A stretch of 64,000 bases of DNA from Flavobacteriaceae bacterium (GTDB lineage Bacteria > Bacteroidota > Bacteroidia > Flavobacteriales > Flavobacteriaceae). Below, in pieces: positions 48,656-57,584 of this stretch. A model generated the notes under the pieces. It did no database searches. It was not told the DNA's origin and worked only from the letters and a program-made list of their open reading frames with translations. A program made the translations under genes and the position numbers. The stretch covers positions 1-64,000 of the forward strand of contig PXFS01000023.1 in the NCBI GenBank assembly GCA_003564185.1, in the 5' to 3' direction. Numbering within the stretch: the first letter of the stretch is position 1; every line of letters begins with the position of its first letter.

Positions 48656-49936
48656 ATGAATGCTACTATAGAATTTAATGGTGAAAAATATGAATTGCCA
48701 GTGGTAACAGGTTCAGAAAATGAAAATGCCATTGATATTTCCAAGTTAAGAGGACAATCTGGGGGGTTAATTACCGTAGATCCTGGCTTTAAAAACACAG
48801 GTTCATGCCAAAGTGGTATAACTTTTCTTAATGGGGAAGAAGGTGTGCTCAGGTATAGGGGTTATAGTATTGAGGAATTAGCCGACAATGCCAGTTTTCT
48901 TGAAGTAGCGTATTTACTAATTTTTGGAGAGCTACCAACGCAAAATCAACTGAACAAATTCTTTGATGATATTAAGGAAGAATCTCATGTTGATGAGGAA
49001 ATGAAGAAAATTTTAGATGGTTTTCCGAAGTCAGCTCATCCAATGGGTGTAGTTTCCTCTCTTACAAGTGCTTTAATTGCTTTTAACCCTTCTTCTGTCA
49101 ATGTAGATTCTGAAGAAGACATGTATAAAGCCATCATAAAAATTCTTGCAAAGTTCCCAGTGATTTGTGCATGGGCATTAAGAAAGAAATCGGGACATCC
49201 TTTAGACTATGGAGATAATGAGCTTGGATATGTTGAGAATGTCTTAAAAATGATGTTTAAAAAGCCTAATAAAGATTATCAAGTTGATCCAGTGGTAGCA
49301 TCTGCTCTAAATAAACTATTAATCTTGCATGCAGATCATGAGCAAAACTGTTCAACCTCTACTGTAAGAATTGTAGGATCTTCTCATGCTGGGTTATTTG
49401 CCTCTATTTCTGCCGGAGTTTCTGCATTATGGGGCCCTCTTCACGGCGGAGCTAATCAAGCAGTCATAGAAATGCTAGAAGCAATAAAAGAAGATGGTGG
49501 AGATACTAAAAAGTTTATGGCTAAAGCTAAGGATAAGAACGATCCATTTAGATTAATGGGGTTTGGACACCGTGTTTACAAAAACTTTGATCCACGTGCT
49601 AAAATAATAAAGAAGTCTGCCGATGAAGTTTTAGGTAATCTAGGTATAGAAGATCCAGTACTTGATATTGCAAAAGGATTAGAGAAAGAAGCTTTAGAAG
49701 ATAATTATTTTGTAGACCGAAAACTTTATCCAAATGTAGACTTTTATTCTGGTATCATCTACAGAGCTCTAGGTATTCCAACAGATATGTTTACTGTAAT
49801 GTTTGCATTAGGTAGATTACCAGGTTGGATTGCCCAATGGAGAGAAATGAGATTGAAAAAAGAGCCAATAGGAAGACCTAGACAGGTTTATACTGGAGAA
49901 AATCACAGAGCTTTTGTTAATATTGAAAAAAGATAA
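48656..49936 (+). CDS. gltA: Citrate synthase
   Basis: Type II (hexameric-type) citrate synthase, 426 residues, condensing oxaloacetate and acetyl-CoA to enter the TCA cycle. Active-site segments are LHADHEQNCSTSTVRIVGSS, WGPLHGGANQAVIEML and GFGHRVYKNFDPRA (catalytic His residues), followed by the Asp in NVDFYSGIIYRALGIP. The N-terminal ~40 residues form the beta-rich domain of Gram-negative enzymes. The lipoprotein gene downstream starts 3 bp after the stop. Confidence 0.97.
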   Translation: MNATIEFNGEKYELPVVTGSENENAIDISKLRGQSGGLITVDPGFKNTGSCQSGITFLNGEEGVLRYRGYSIEELADNASFLEVAYLLIFGELPTQNQLNKFFDDIKEESHVDEEMKKILDGFPKSAHPMGVVSSLTSALIAFNPSSVNVDSEEDMYKAIIKILAKFPVICAWALRKKSGHPLDYGDNELGYVENVLKMMFKKPNKDYQVDPVVASALNKLLILHADHEQNCSTSTVRIVGSSHAGLFASISAGVSALWGPLHGGANQAVIEMLEAIKEDGGDTKKFMAKAKDKNDPFRLMGFGHRVYKNFDPRAKIIKKSADEVLGNLGIEDPVLDIAKGLEKEALEDNYFVDRKLYPNVDFYSGIIYRALGIPTDMFTVMFALGRLPGWIAQWREMRLKKEPIGRPRQVYTGENHRAFVNIEKR

Positions 49937-49939
49937 ATC

Positions 49940-50476
49940 ATGACTTATATAAATTTTAATGCAACATTGAGGTTACTTTCACTCTTATTTGTCACATCAT
50001 TTTTGATGTACTCATGCAATAATGAAAATAAAGGTTCTGCAGACTCAGAAGTAAAAGTTCAGGAAGAAGTAGAAAATCAAAATGAAATGGAATCTACTAA
50101 AAAAGTCGATGAGGACGTTGATTATCTAGCAGTACCAGAAGATGGAAAAGTATACTTTAAAAACCTAAAGCCTGGTGATAAGGTTAAAAGCCCTTTTAAA
50201 GTAGAAATGGGAGTTGAAGGTATGGCTTTAGACCCTGCAGGTGATTTAATTGAAAACAGTGGACATCACCATATCCTTATAAATCGTGATTATTACGAAA
50301 CTGGAGAAACTATTCCAATGGATGAAGAAAATCTTCATTATGGTGATGCACAAACAGAAGCAGAACTTGATTTAGAACCAGGAGAATACAAGATTGTAAT
50401 GCAATATGCAAATGGATATCATCAATCTTATGGAGAGCAAATGAGTGCTGAAGTGAATATTATAGTAACAGAATAA
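49940..50476 (+). CDS. DUF4399 domain lipoprotein
   Basis: Predicted lipoprotein, 178 residues: signal peptide with lipobox LMYSC (Cys near 26), an acidic Glu/Gln/Lys linker to about residue 55, then a DUF4399 domain. The domain is recognisable by VYFKNLKPGDKVKSPFKVEM, the histidine cluster SGHHHILIN and LEPGEYKIVMQYANGYHQSYG. The function of the domain is not known; the HHH cluster suggests metal binding, which is inference. It is placed 3 bp after gltA and 10 bp before an azurin-like copper protein. Confidence 0.85.
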   Translation: MTYINFNATLRLLSLLFVTSFLMYSCNNENKGSADSEVKVQEEVENQNEMESTKKVDEDVDYLAVPEDGKVYFKNLKPGDKVKSPFKVEMGVEGMALDPAGDLIENSGHHHILINRDYYETGETIPMDEENLHYGDAQTEAELDLEPGEYKIVMQYANGYHQSYGEQMSAEVNIIVTE

Positions 50477-50486
50477 TAAAAAAAAA

Positions 50487-51035
50487 ATGAAAATTATAAA
50501 ATTAACAATGTCAATGTTATTAGCTCTAAGCTTAGTGGCATGTGGCGGAGAAGAAAAAGAAGAGAAAAAGGAATCATCGGTTAGTATTGGTGGCCAAACA
50601 GAGCAAAGAGAAACAACCTCTACAGAGTCATCCTCAGAAAATGGTGATGAAGATTCGGATTTGCTTAAACTAACTATTGAAGGTAGTGATCAAATGAAAT
50701 TCAATAAAAAAGAATTGAAAGCTAAAGCTGGAAGTGAAATTGAGTTAACCCTTAAGCATGTTGGTGAAATGAGTAAACAAGCTATGGGTCACAACTTTGT
50801 CTTGCTTAGTCAAGGAATTGACATAATGGCTTTTGGTGAACGTGCTGCCGGTGCTGCAGATAATGACTATATTCCAGAAGATGCTGGTGATGACGTTATA
50901 GCTCATACAGAAATGATTGGTGGTGGAGAGACTACAACAGTAACTTTCACAGCTCCGGAAAAAGGAGAGTATGATTTCATATGTTCATTTCCTGGACATG
51001 TAGCTCTAATGAAAGGTAAATTCATAGTTGAATAA
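50487..51035 (+). CDS. Azurin-like type 1 copper lipoprotein
   Basis: Blue copper electron carrier, 182 residues. The lipoprotein signal ends LVACGG (Cys near 19), followed by a Ser/Glu-rich linker, so it is tethered to a membrane. The cupredoxin domain starts near residue 58 (LTIEGSDQMKFNKKELKAKA). Copper ligands can be placed as His in KQAMGHNFVLL, and Cys, His and Met in FICSFPGHVALMKGKF. Azurins carry electrons to respiratory enzymes; the partner here is unknown. A clear terminator follows. Confidence 0.93.
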   Translation: MKIIKLTMSMLLALSLVACGGEEKEEKKESSVSIGGQTEQRETTSTESSSENGDEDSDLLKLTIEGSDQMKFNKKELKAKAGSEIELTLKHVGEMSKQAMGHNFVLLSQGIDIMAFGERAAGAADNDYIPEDAGDDVIAHTEMIGGGETTTVTFTAPEKGEYDFICSFPGHVALMKGKFIVE

Positions 51036-51054
51036 ACTTTCAACTAAAAATTAT

Positions 51055-51086
51055 AAAAAAGGAGAAATTTTAATTTCTCCTTTTTT
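51055..51086 (+). terminator. Intrinsic terminator after the azurin gene
   Basis: A perfect 15-bp stem (AAAAAAGGAGAAATT with AATTTCTCCTTTTTT) on a two-base loop, ending in six T. The following 240 bases up to the tolC promoter hold AT-rich sequence and one AT-only hairpin (51287-51308) but no gene that I can support. Confidence 0.85.
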
Positions 51087-51328
51087 ATTTATACTATGCA
51101 AAGTTGAACTTTTGCTCATTAAAAAACTCATACAAAAAGCTGCATTTACTTGAATAATTCAAGATTTTTTAATCAATCAATCTAACTAATTTTCTGAATA
51201 AAGTTCTCTAATTTTTATATTTTACCTTGTTGAATCTGCATTGGTGTTCAATTCTAAGCATTATAAAATCAGAATTTTAAATTTTGAAAAATGATAAAAA
51301 TCATTTTTTTTGATAATCATTGATATGA

Positions 51329-51391
51329 GTAACTCAAGTTACCGATAGACATCTCCTATCACTTTAATTTTGCCCTATAAATTAAAGTGAT
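51329..51391 (+). promoter_or_regulatory. Promoter with two inverted repeats upstream of tolC
   Basis: The -7 box TAATTTTG (51365-51372) lies inside the left arm of a perfect 13-bp inverted repeat, ATCACTTTAATTT (51358-51370) and AAATTAAAGTGAT (51379-51391), whose right arm ends at the base before the tolC ATG. A second dyad, GTAACT-CA-AGTTAC (51329-51342), lies just upstream of the -33 region. This arrangement suits an operator for a dimeric repressor. No regulator gene adjoins. Confidence 0.5.
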
Positions 51392-52693
51392 ATGAAGTAT
51401 AATATAGTTATTCTTTTGGTTTTCATTTCTAGCATAGGGCTCGCTCAACCAAAGCAACCCATTAGTTTAGATGAATTCAAAAGCAAAATAGAACAAAACA
51501 ACCAGAGCCTGCAAGCCAACGAGCAGGAATACTTGCAGATGAGGGCAGAATACCGCGAAACCAATGCGGCTTTTCTTCCACAATTGAGTGCCTCGCACAC
51601 TGCCTATCGTACCGATAATCCTGTAATGGCTTTTGGTACGTTGTTAAATCAAGGTGTTTTTTCCGAAAGTGATTTCGCTATAAACAACCTTAACAACCCA
51701 TCACCGGTTTCTAACTTCGTGACTACTTTTCAAGTAGAACAACCACTGTTAAATTTCGATAAGTTAGTGATGCGTTCAGCTTTAAAAAACAGAGCAGAAG
51801 CCCAACAGCAACAAAACATTTTCAAAAAAGAAGCTTTACTCTTGCAAGCCGAGCGTTTGTATATGCAACTTCAATTGGCCTACAAAAGTGTTGAAGTGTT
51901 GGAGAAATCGAAAGCTACAGCAGAAGCCAACCTAAAAAGCATCGAAGATTTTTACGAAGAAGGATTATTGGTGAAGTCGGATTTATTAAGTGCAAAAGTT
52001 CGACTTAACGAAGTAGAAAATGCACTTCAGCAAGCCAATAATGAGTTAGTTTCTATTTCTGATTATATGCATTATATGATGAATGAAGAAGGAGAATTAC
52101 TTTCTCCAGAAAACCAATTGGAAATGAAACTTACTTCTGATATAAACGAAACAAGTTTGGTAGACCGAAGTGATGTATTGGCTATGGATTTAAGTGTTGA
52201 AGCTTACGAAAAAATGAAGAAATCCGCCGGAATGATGTATTTACCAACTTTAAATGCTTTTGGAAATGTACAGTATTTTGACCAAGATGTATTTGGAACA
52301 GGCGCTCAAAACTTTTTTGTTGGAGCCTCGCTGAATTGGAATTTATTTGAGGGCGGAAGTAGAATCGCCAAAAATCAACAAATGAAAGCACAACTGCAAC
52401 AAGCTAAATTAGAGGCTGAAGATTATAAAGCTTCTGCACAAATTGAGTTAGACAAAGCCAAACGAAGCCTAGTTGAAGCTGAACAAAAAATGAACCGAAA
52501 CGCGCTTTCCTTAGAGCAGGCTCAAGAAGCCTTCGACATCCGAAAAAACCGCTTTGAAGAAGGACTTGAAAGAACTACTGATTTACTCAACGCCGAAGTG
52601 CAACTTGCCAACCAAGAGTTACTGTACAATCAGTCCATTTTCGAATTTAATTTAGCACAACTGCAAGTTCAATTTTTAGGAAATGTTAATTAA
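51392..52693 (+). CDS. TolC-like outer membrane efflux protein
   Basis: Outer-membrane channel of a tripartite efflux pump. A signal peptide (first ~19 residues, ending GLAQ) precedes a mature protein of two OEP repeats with long alpha-helical heptads, for example LQAERLYMQLQLAYKSVEVL and KASAQIELDKAKRSLVEAEQ. The barrel-edge segment is FFVGASLNWNLFEGGSR. The length is 433 residues. It is first in an operon-like row with a periplasmic adaptor and an RND pump. The gene looks richer in G and C than the core genes around it. Confidence 0.93.
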   Translation: MKYNIVILLVFISSIGLAQPKQPISLDEFKSKIEQNNQSLQANEQEYLQMRAEYRETNAAFLPQLSASHTAYRTDNPVMAFGTLLNQGVFSESDFAINNLNNPSPVSNFVTTFQVEQPLLNFDKLVMRSALKNRAEAQQQQNIFKKEALLLQAERLYMQLQLAYKSVEVLEKSKATAEANLKSIEDFYEEGLLVKSDLLSAKVRLNEVENALQQANNELVSISDYMHYMMNEEGELLSPENQLEMKLTSDINETSLVDRSDVLAMDLSVEAYEKMKKSAGMMYLPTLNAFGNVQYFDQDVFGTGAQNFFVGASLNWNLFEGGSRIAKNQQMKAQLQQAKLEAEDYKASAQIELDKAKRSLVEAEQKMNRNALSLEQAQEAFDIRKNRFEEGLERTTDLLNAEVQLANQELLYNQSIFEFNLAQLQVQFLGNVN

Positions 52694-52791
52694 AAATCTT
52701 CACGCTCTTAGTCTCACCGAAACTTTATTTTCACTATAAAGACACCGAGAACATAAAGCAATTTGACAAACTAGCAATACAACTTACGTTG

Positions 52792-52840
52792 TTCTTAATA
52801 CTTAATACTTAATTCTCAATACTTGATACTTAATACTAAT
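52792..52840 (+). repeat. Cluster of CTTAATACTT-type short direct repeats
   Basis: The 151-bp gap between tolC and the adaptor gene ends in five near copies of (T)ACTTAAT or ACTTGAT, ending just before the adaptor ATG. A similar AATACTTAATACTTTG stretch lies at about 54149-54164, just before the RND gene. The cause or use is unknown. Confidence 0.6.
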
Positions 52841-52844
52841 TAAA

Positions 52845-53915
52845 ATGAATAAAATAACCTACACCATCGGAATAGTCATCTTTGCATCCAGCATGCTTTT
52901 TAGCTGTGGAAAGAAAAAAGAAGACAAGACCTCAACTGAAACCAGCATTGCTGTTGAAGTAGAAAACCCACTTACCGAACTCCCGAAGAGTTTGACTTTT
53001 CAAGGAAAAATAAAAGCAGCAAAATCAACAAGCATTCGCACACGCGGATCGAGTTTTGTTGAGGATGTGTTTGTAAAAACAGGCGATGTGGTTGAGCAAG
53101 GTCAATTGCTTGTTTGTTTAAATAATGCCGATTTACAAGCTAAAAAAGCGCAAGTTGAAGCCCAGTTGCAACAAGTAAATGCACAACTTAGCAATACCCA
53201 ACGGGATGTGGAACGTTATCAAAACTTGCGAGAAAAACAAAGCATTTCAGCAAAAGAATTGGAAAATATCGAGTTGCAATTGGCTTCTATTAAAGCGAAG
53301 AAACAAGCTACGCTTCAACAATTGCAGGAAATCAATTCGGAATTAAAGTACTTTGAAATTAAAGCTCCTTTTGCGGGAGTAATTACCGCTAAAAATGTAC
53401 AGAAAGGCGATTTAGCTAATCCACAACATGCCATGCTTCAATTGGAGGGTAAAGGCGGATTTGAGTTGGAAGTTTCAGTTTCGGAACGCGATATTCAACA
53501 TTTTAAACAAAATGATTCAGTTGTTGTTCAATTGGCAAATTCTTCAGAAAAACATAAGGCTGTTATTTCAGAAGTAAGTGCTTCTTCAACAACAACCGGC
53601 GGACAATACCGTGTAAAAGCAAGCCTTATTTCAACAGAAAATCAGAATCTATTTGCTGGAATGAATGCAAGTTTACAATTAGCAACGGACCGAACTTCAA
53701 AAGGAATTTTTGTTCCTCAGTCGGCCATTGTTCGCCGTGGGGAGTTAAAAGGGATTTATGTGCTTAGTCAACAAAACACGGCATTGCTGCGTTGGGTTCG
53801 TACAGGCGCTCAACATGGCAATAAAGTGGAAGTGCTTAGCGGTTTACATGCAGAAGAGCAAATTATTACTTCTGCCACTTCAAAGCTGTATAACGGGATT
53901 AAAATTTCGTTTTAA
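52845..53915 (+). CDS. RND efflux periplasmic adaptor (membrane fusion lipoprotein)
   Basis: Links the inner-membrane pump to the TolC channel. The lipoprotein signal has lipobox LFSC (Cys near 21). The biotinyl-lipoyl halves are near VEDVFVKTGDVVEQGQLLVC and YFEIKAPFAGVITAKNVQKG, with an alpha-hairpin coiled coil between them (about 95-165, rich in Gln and Leu). The beta-barrel domain follows (FELEVSVSERDIQHF), then the membrane-proximal part GIFVPQSAIVRRGELKGIYV. The length is 356 residues, typical of the family. Confidence 0.92.
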   Translation: MNKITYTIGIVIFASSMLFSCGKKKEDKTSTETSIAVEVENPLTELPKSLTFQGKIKAAKSTSIRTRGSSFVEDVFVKTGDVVEQGQLLVCLNNADLQAKKAQVEAQLQQVNAQLSNTQRDVERYQNLREKQSISAKELENIELQLASIKAKKQATLQQLQEINSELKYFEIKAPFAGVITAKNVQKGDLANPQHAMLQLEGKGGFELEVSVSERDIQHFKQNDSVVVQLANSSEKHKAVISEVSASSTTTGGQYRVKASLISTENQNLFAGMNASLQLATDRTSKGIFVPQSAIVRRGELKGIYVLSQQNTALLRWVRTGAQHGNKVEVLSGLHAEEQIITSATSKLYNGIKISF

Positions 53916-53990
53916 GTGATAATCCTTGTTAGTTTGCTCCCCTTAAAATTAAAAATTTTATTTAATTGTTTGTGACGTTTTTCAATCTTG

Positions 53991-54072
53991 TTTCAAGTTC
54001 GAGCGGAGTCGAGAACCGACCAATTCTGGATGGAGTTTATCTTGAGCAAAGTCGATGGGCTCGAACTTGAAA
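53991..54072. repeat. REP-like extragenic stem-loop
   Basis: A perfect 14-bp inverted repeat, TTTCAAGTTCGAGC (53991-54004) and GCTCGAACTTGAAA (54059-54072), encloses 54 bases with GAGCGGAGTCGAGA and a related TTGAGCAAAGTCGA. GAGCGGAGTCGA-type words are common dispersed elements in flavobacterial genomes. It occupies the 272-bp gap between the adaptor and RND pump genes; the rest of the gap shows nothing else I can support. Confidence 0.65.
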
Positions 54073-54187
54073 AAAAACATACATAAAACAAAACATACAA
54101 ATGAAGATTACTAACAAATAAAATTTTCAGAATTCATAAACAAAAAAATACTTAATACTTTGTACACAGTACTAAATACTAAATAAA

Positions 54188-57100
54188 ATGAAAAACGGTA
54201 TAGCAGGAAAATTAGCCAATGCGTTTTTAACCTCAAAAATCACTATACTATTAATGGTGGTGTTTTTGGCAGTAGGAATTTACGCATCTTTATTAATTCC
54301 AAGAGAAGAAGAACCACAAATAGATGTGCCCATGGCCGACATTTTTGTTGGTTACCCAGGCGCAAGTCCAAAGGAAGTTGAAAATCGTGTGATGCTTCCA
54401 CTGGAGCGCATCATTTCTAATATTGATGGAGTTGAGTATGTGTATTCTACTTCCATGAAAGAACAAGGAATGTTAATTGTTCAATTTTACGTAGGAGAGG
54501 ACATTGAGCGTTCGTATGTAAAATTACACAACGAAATTATGCGTCACATGGATTTGATGCCACAAGGAGTGACTCAACCACTCATAAAAACTCGCTCCAT
54601 AGACGATGTTCCCGTTTTGGGAATTAGTCTTTTTAGCGAAACCTATGACGATTACCAACTCAACCAATTAGCTAACGAATTAATTGTTGAAATTGAAAAA
54701 GTAGAAAATGTTTCAACTACCCAGACCATTGGCGGACGAAGTAAACAACTTCAAATTGAATTGAACCACCAACTGATGGCGAACTATGGACTAGACATTT
54801 TGAAAGTAACCGAAATGATTCAAGCCAACCACAGTCAAGCCTCCAGTGGAAACATTCAAAAAAACGATGAAGAAATTCGAATTTCAGCAGGAAATTTTCT
54901 TTCAACGCCTGAGGATTTACAACAAGTGATTGTAGGAACTTTTCAACAGCAACCTGTTTATTTACATCAAATTGCACAAGTTTCCGAAGGTCCTGAAACG
55001 CCAAAAAATTACGTTAGTTTTGGGTATGGAGCAGGCGTCAATGCGCAACAAGAAATGCCGTCTTCCTATCCAGCCGTTACTATTTCTGTAGCCAAACGAA
55101 AAGGCGCTGATGCAATGCAAGTTGCCGAGGCTATTGTGGCACAAAAAGAAGGCTGGGAAAAATACATCATTCCTGAGGAGGTAAAATTAGAAATTACCAG
55201 AAATTATGGAGAAACCGCTTCAGATAAAGTATCCGATTTACTTTTTAACTTATTAAGTGCCATTATTGCGGTTACCTTAGTGGTTATGCTTTCTATGGGT
55301 TGGCGTGGTGGATTAGTGGTCTTTATTTCCGTGCCCATTACCTTCGCCTTAACTATGCTTAGTTATTATTTGTTCGACTATACCTTGAACAGAATTACTC
55401 TTTTTGCTTTGATTTTTATTACAGGAATTGTGGTAGATGATTCCATTATTATTACCGAAAACATGCATCGACATTTTAAAATGAAAAAAATGTCTCTGCG
55501 CAAAGCAGCCATTTATGCCATTAACGAAGTAGGAAACCCTACTATTTTAGCCGCTTTTATTGTTATTGCTTCGGTACTTCCCATGGCTTTTGTAAGCGGA
55601 TTAATGGGACCTTACATGAGCCCGATGCCTATTGGCGCTTCCATTACCATGATTTTATCCCTGTTTATTGCGCTTACCATTGTTCCTTATTTAGCTTATC
55701 ATTTTTTGAAAAAGGATGGAAAACAGCTCACCGATGACGAAGAAGAAAACGAAGTTGAAGAGTTAGAAACCTACACTTTTGGTGAAGAAGACAAAGATTT
55801 ACAACAAACTAAAATTTACAAGTTGTACAATAAAATTCAGCGTCCAATGCTGGAAAGTAGAGCCAAACGCTGGGGATTTATTGGAGGAATAACCTTACTG
55901 TTATTGGCTTCAGTGTTTTTGTTTCTCAACCAATCGGTATTGGTAAAAATGCTTCCATTCGACAATAAAAATGAATTTCAAATTGTCATCGATTTACCCG
56001 AAGGAACCACACTTGAACGTACCAACGCTGTGACTCAGGAAATTGCGGCTTACGTTAAAAATAGACCCGAAGTAGTTAATTACCAAACCTATGTAGGAAC
56101 CGCTTCGCCTATTACTTTTAATGGTTTAGTAAGGCATTACGATTTACGAAATGAAGTTAGAATGGCCGATATTCAGGTGAATATTACCCATAAAGATTCA
56201 CGCAGTGAACAAAGTCATGATATTGCCAAAACCTTTAGGGAAGACGTACAAAAAATTGGCGACGCTTACGGAGCTAACATTAAAATTGTAGAAGTTCCAC
56301 CTGGACCTCCCGTACTTTCAACTATTGTGGCAGAGGTTTACGGTCCAGACTACAACGAACAAATTAATATTGCTAGAAATATTAAAGAAATCCTGAGTGA
56401 AACGCAGGATGTAGTAGATATAGATTGGCGTGTAGAAGCCGACCAAAAAGAACTTCACTTCGAAATTAACCGAGAAAGAGCCAGTTTAGAAGGAATTGCT
56501 CCCGCTCAATTGGTTAATGCTATGCAACTAAGTTTAGGCGAACACGCCATTGCTCAAGCTTACCGTGAAAATTCCAACCAAAACGTAGGCATTGTTTTTA
56601 CCACCAAAAATGAAGATAAAGCCGACTTAGACCAGCTACTTCAATTAAAAGTAATTGCTGAAAACAGAAACGCAGTTGAAATTGGCGACTTGGTAAAGGT
56701 AGTAGAGCAACCTATTGAAAAGAGTATTTTTAGAAAAAACAAACGCCGTGTAGTTTACGTAACCGCAGAAATGGCAGGCGATTTAGAAAGTCCCGTGTAT
56801 GCCATTTTAGGCATGGAAAAATATTTAAAAGACATGCACCTTCCAGAAGGTTATTCTATTGAAGAATTGTACACCGAAATCCCCGTAGATACAGACGATT
56901 ATTCTGTAAAATGGGATGGCGAATGGCAAATTACATTAGAGGTTTTCCGCGATTTAGGAATAGCATTTATCGGAGTAATTTTCATTATTTACATGCTTAT
57001 TGTAGGTTGGTTCCAAAGCTTCCGTTCGCCAATTGTAATGATGATTGCTATACCGCTTTCGTTGGTAGGAATAATTTTAGCGCATTGGATATTTGGAGCA

Positions 57101-57433
57101 TTTTTTACAGCCACTTCCTTCATAGGGATGATTGCCCTTGCCGGAATAATGGTTCGAAATTCGGTATTGCTCATCGATTTTATTGAAATTCGCCTAAACG
57201 ACGGCATTCCTTTCAAGCAAGCCATCATTGAAGCGGGAGCCGTACGAACAACGCCTATTCTATTGACGGCAGGAACCGTTGTTATTGGAGCGGTAGCCAT
57301 TTTATTCGATCCTATTTTTCAGGGATTAGCCCTATCGCTCATGGGTGGAACCATTGTTTCAACCTTCTTAACATTATTGGTAGTTCCGTTAGTGTACTAT
57401 GTAGTTATGAGGAAAAAGTATCAGAAATCTTAA
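54188..57433 (+). CDS. RND family efflux pump permease
   Basis: Proton-driven inner-membrane exporter of the AcrB/HAE family, 1081 residues. It has two repeats, each with a large periplasmic domain, and about 12 membrane helices: one near residue 17, a block at about 350-510, one near 565, and the last block at about 920-1075. The proton-relay Asp pair is in FITGIVVDDSIIITEN (about 416). PREEEPQIDVPMADIFVGYP and KEQGMLIVQFYVGEDIERSY resemble the branch of RND pumps that sits apart from AcrB in Bacteroidota. The substrate is unknown. With tolC and the adaptor it forms a complete pump. Confidence 0.94.
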   Translation: MKNGIAGKLANAFLTSKITILLMVVFLAVGIYASLLIPREEEPQIDVPMADIFVGYPGASPKEVENRVMLPLERIISNIDGVEYVYSTSMKEQGMLIVQFYVGEDIERSYVKLHNEIMRHMDLMPQGVTQPLIKTRSIDDVPVLGISLFSETYDDYQLNQLANELIVEIEKVENVSTTQTIGGRSKQLQIELNHQLMANYGLDILKVTEMIQANHSQASSGNIQKNDEEIRISAGNFLSTPEDLQQVIVGTFQQQPVYLHQIAQVSEGPETPKNYVSFGYGAGVNAQQEMPSSYPAVTISVAKRKGADAMQVAEAIVAQKEGWEKYIIPEEVKLEITRNYGETASDKVSDLLFNLLSAIIAVTLVVMLSMGWRGGLVVFISVPITFALTMLSYYLFDYTLNRITLFALIFITGIVVDDSIIITENMHRHFKMKKMSLRKAAIYAINEVGNPTILAAFIVIASVLPMAFVSGLMGPYMSPMPIGASITMILSLFIALTIVPYLAYHFLKKDGKQLTDDEEENEVEELETYTFGEEDKDLQQTKIYKLYNKIQRPMLESRAKRWGFIGGITLLLLASVFLFLNQSVLVKMLPFDNKNEFQIVIDLPEGTTLERTNAVTQEIAAYVKNRPEVVNYQTYVGTASPITFNGLVRHYDLRNEVRMADIQVNITHKDSRSEQSHDIAKTFREDVQKIGDAYGANIKIVEVPPGPPVLSTIVAEVYGPDYNEQINIARNIKEILSETQDVVDIDWRVEADQKELHFEINRERASLEGIAPAQLVNAMQLSLGEHAIAQAYRENSNQNVGIVFTTKNEDKADLDQLLQLKVIAENRNAVEIGDLVKVVEQPIEKSIFRKNKRRVVYVTAEMAGDLESPVYAILGMEKYLKDMHLPEGYSIEELYTEIPVDTDDYSVKWDGEWQITLEVFRDLGIAFIGVIFIIYMLIVGWFQSFRSPIVMMIAIPLSLVGIILAHWIFGAFFTATSFIGMIALAGIMVRNSVLLIDFIEIRLNDGIPFKQAIIEAGAVRTTPILLTAGTVVIGAVAILFDPIFQGLALSLMGGTIVSTFLTLLVVPLVYYVVMRKKYQKS

Positions 57434-57528
57434 AAGTTATTGGCGTGAAATAATTTTTTTTTTCAATACGTCATTGAATCTTGAATACAGTAGAGATTTA
57501 ATTACGAGCATATAATTATATCTAAGTT

Positions 57529-57572
57529 TTTTAAAAGGATATGTAATTTTTTTATTGCATATCCTTTTAAAA
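57529..57572. terminator. Bidirectional terminator between the RND pump and S10 peptidase genes
   Basis: TTTTAAAAGGATATG (57529-57543) and CATATCCTTTTAAAA (57558-57572) form a perfect 15-bp stem around a T-rich loop. It serves the two convergent genes. Confidence 0.75.
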
Positions 57573-57584
57573 TGATTGAAATGT

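Noticed and set aside
51287-51308. AT-only hairpin followed by a T-run upstream of tolC
   Set aside because: The stem is almost only A-T pairs and a strong terminator for the azurin gene already lies at 51055-51086; likely chance in AT-rich DNA.
56911-57186. Out-of-frame reading frame within the RND pump
   Set aside because: It lies wholly inside a well-supported membrane protein gene and lacks a plausible start or domain.
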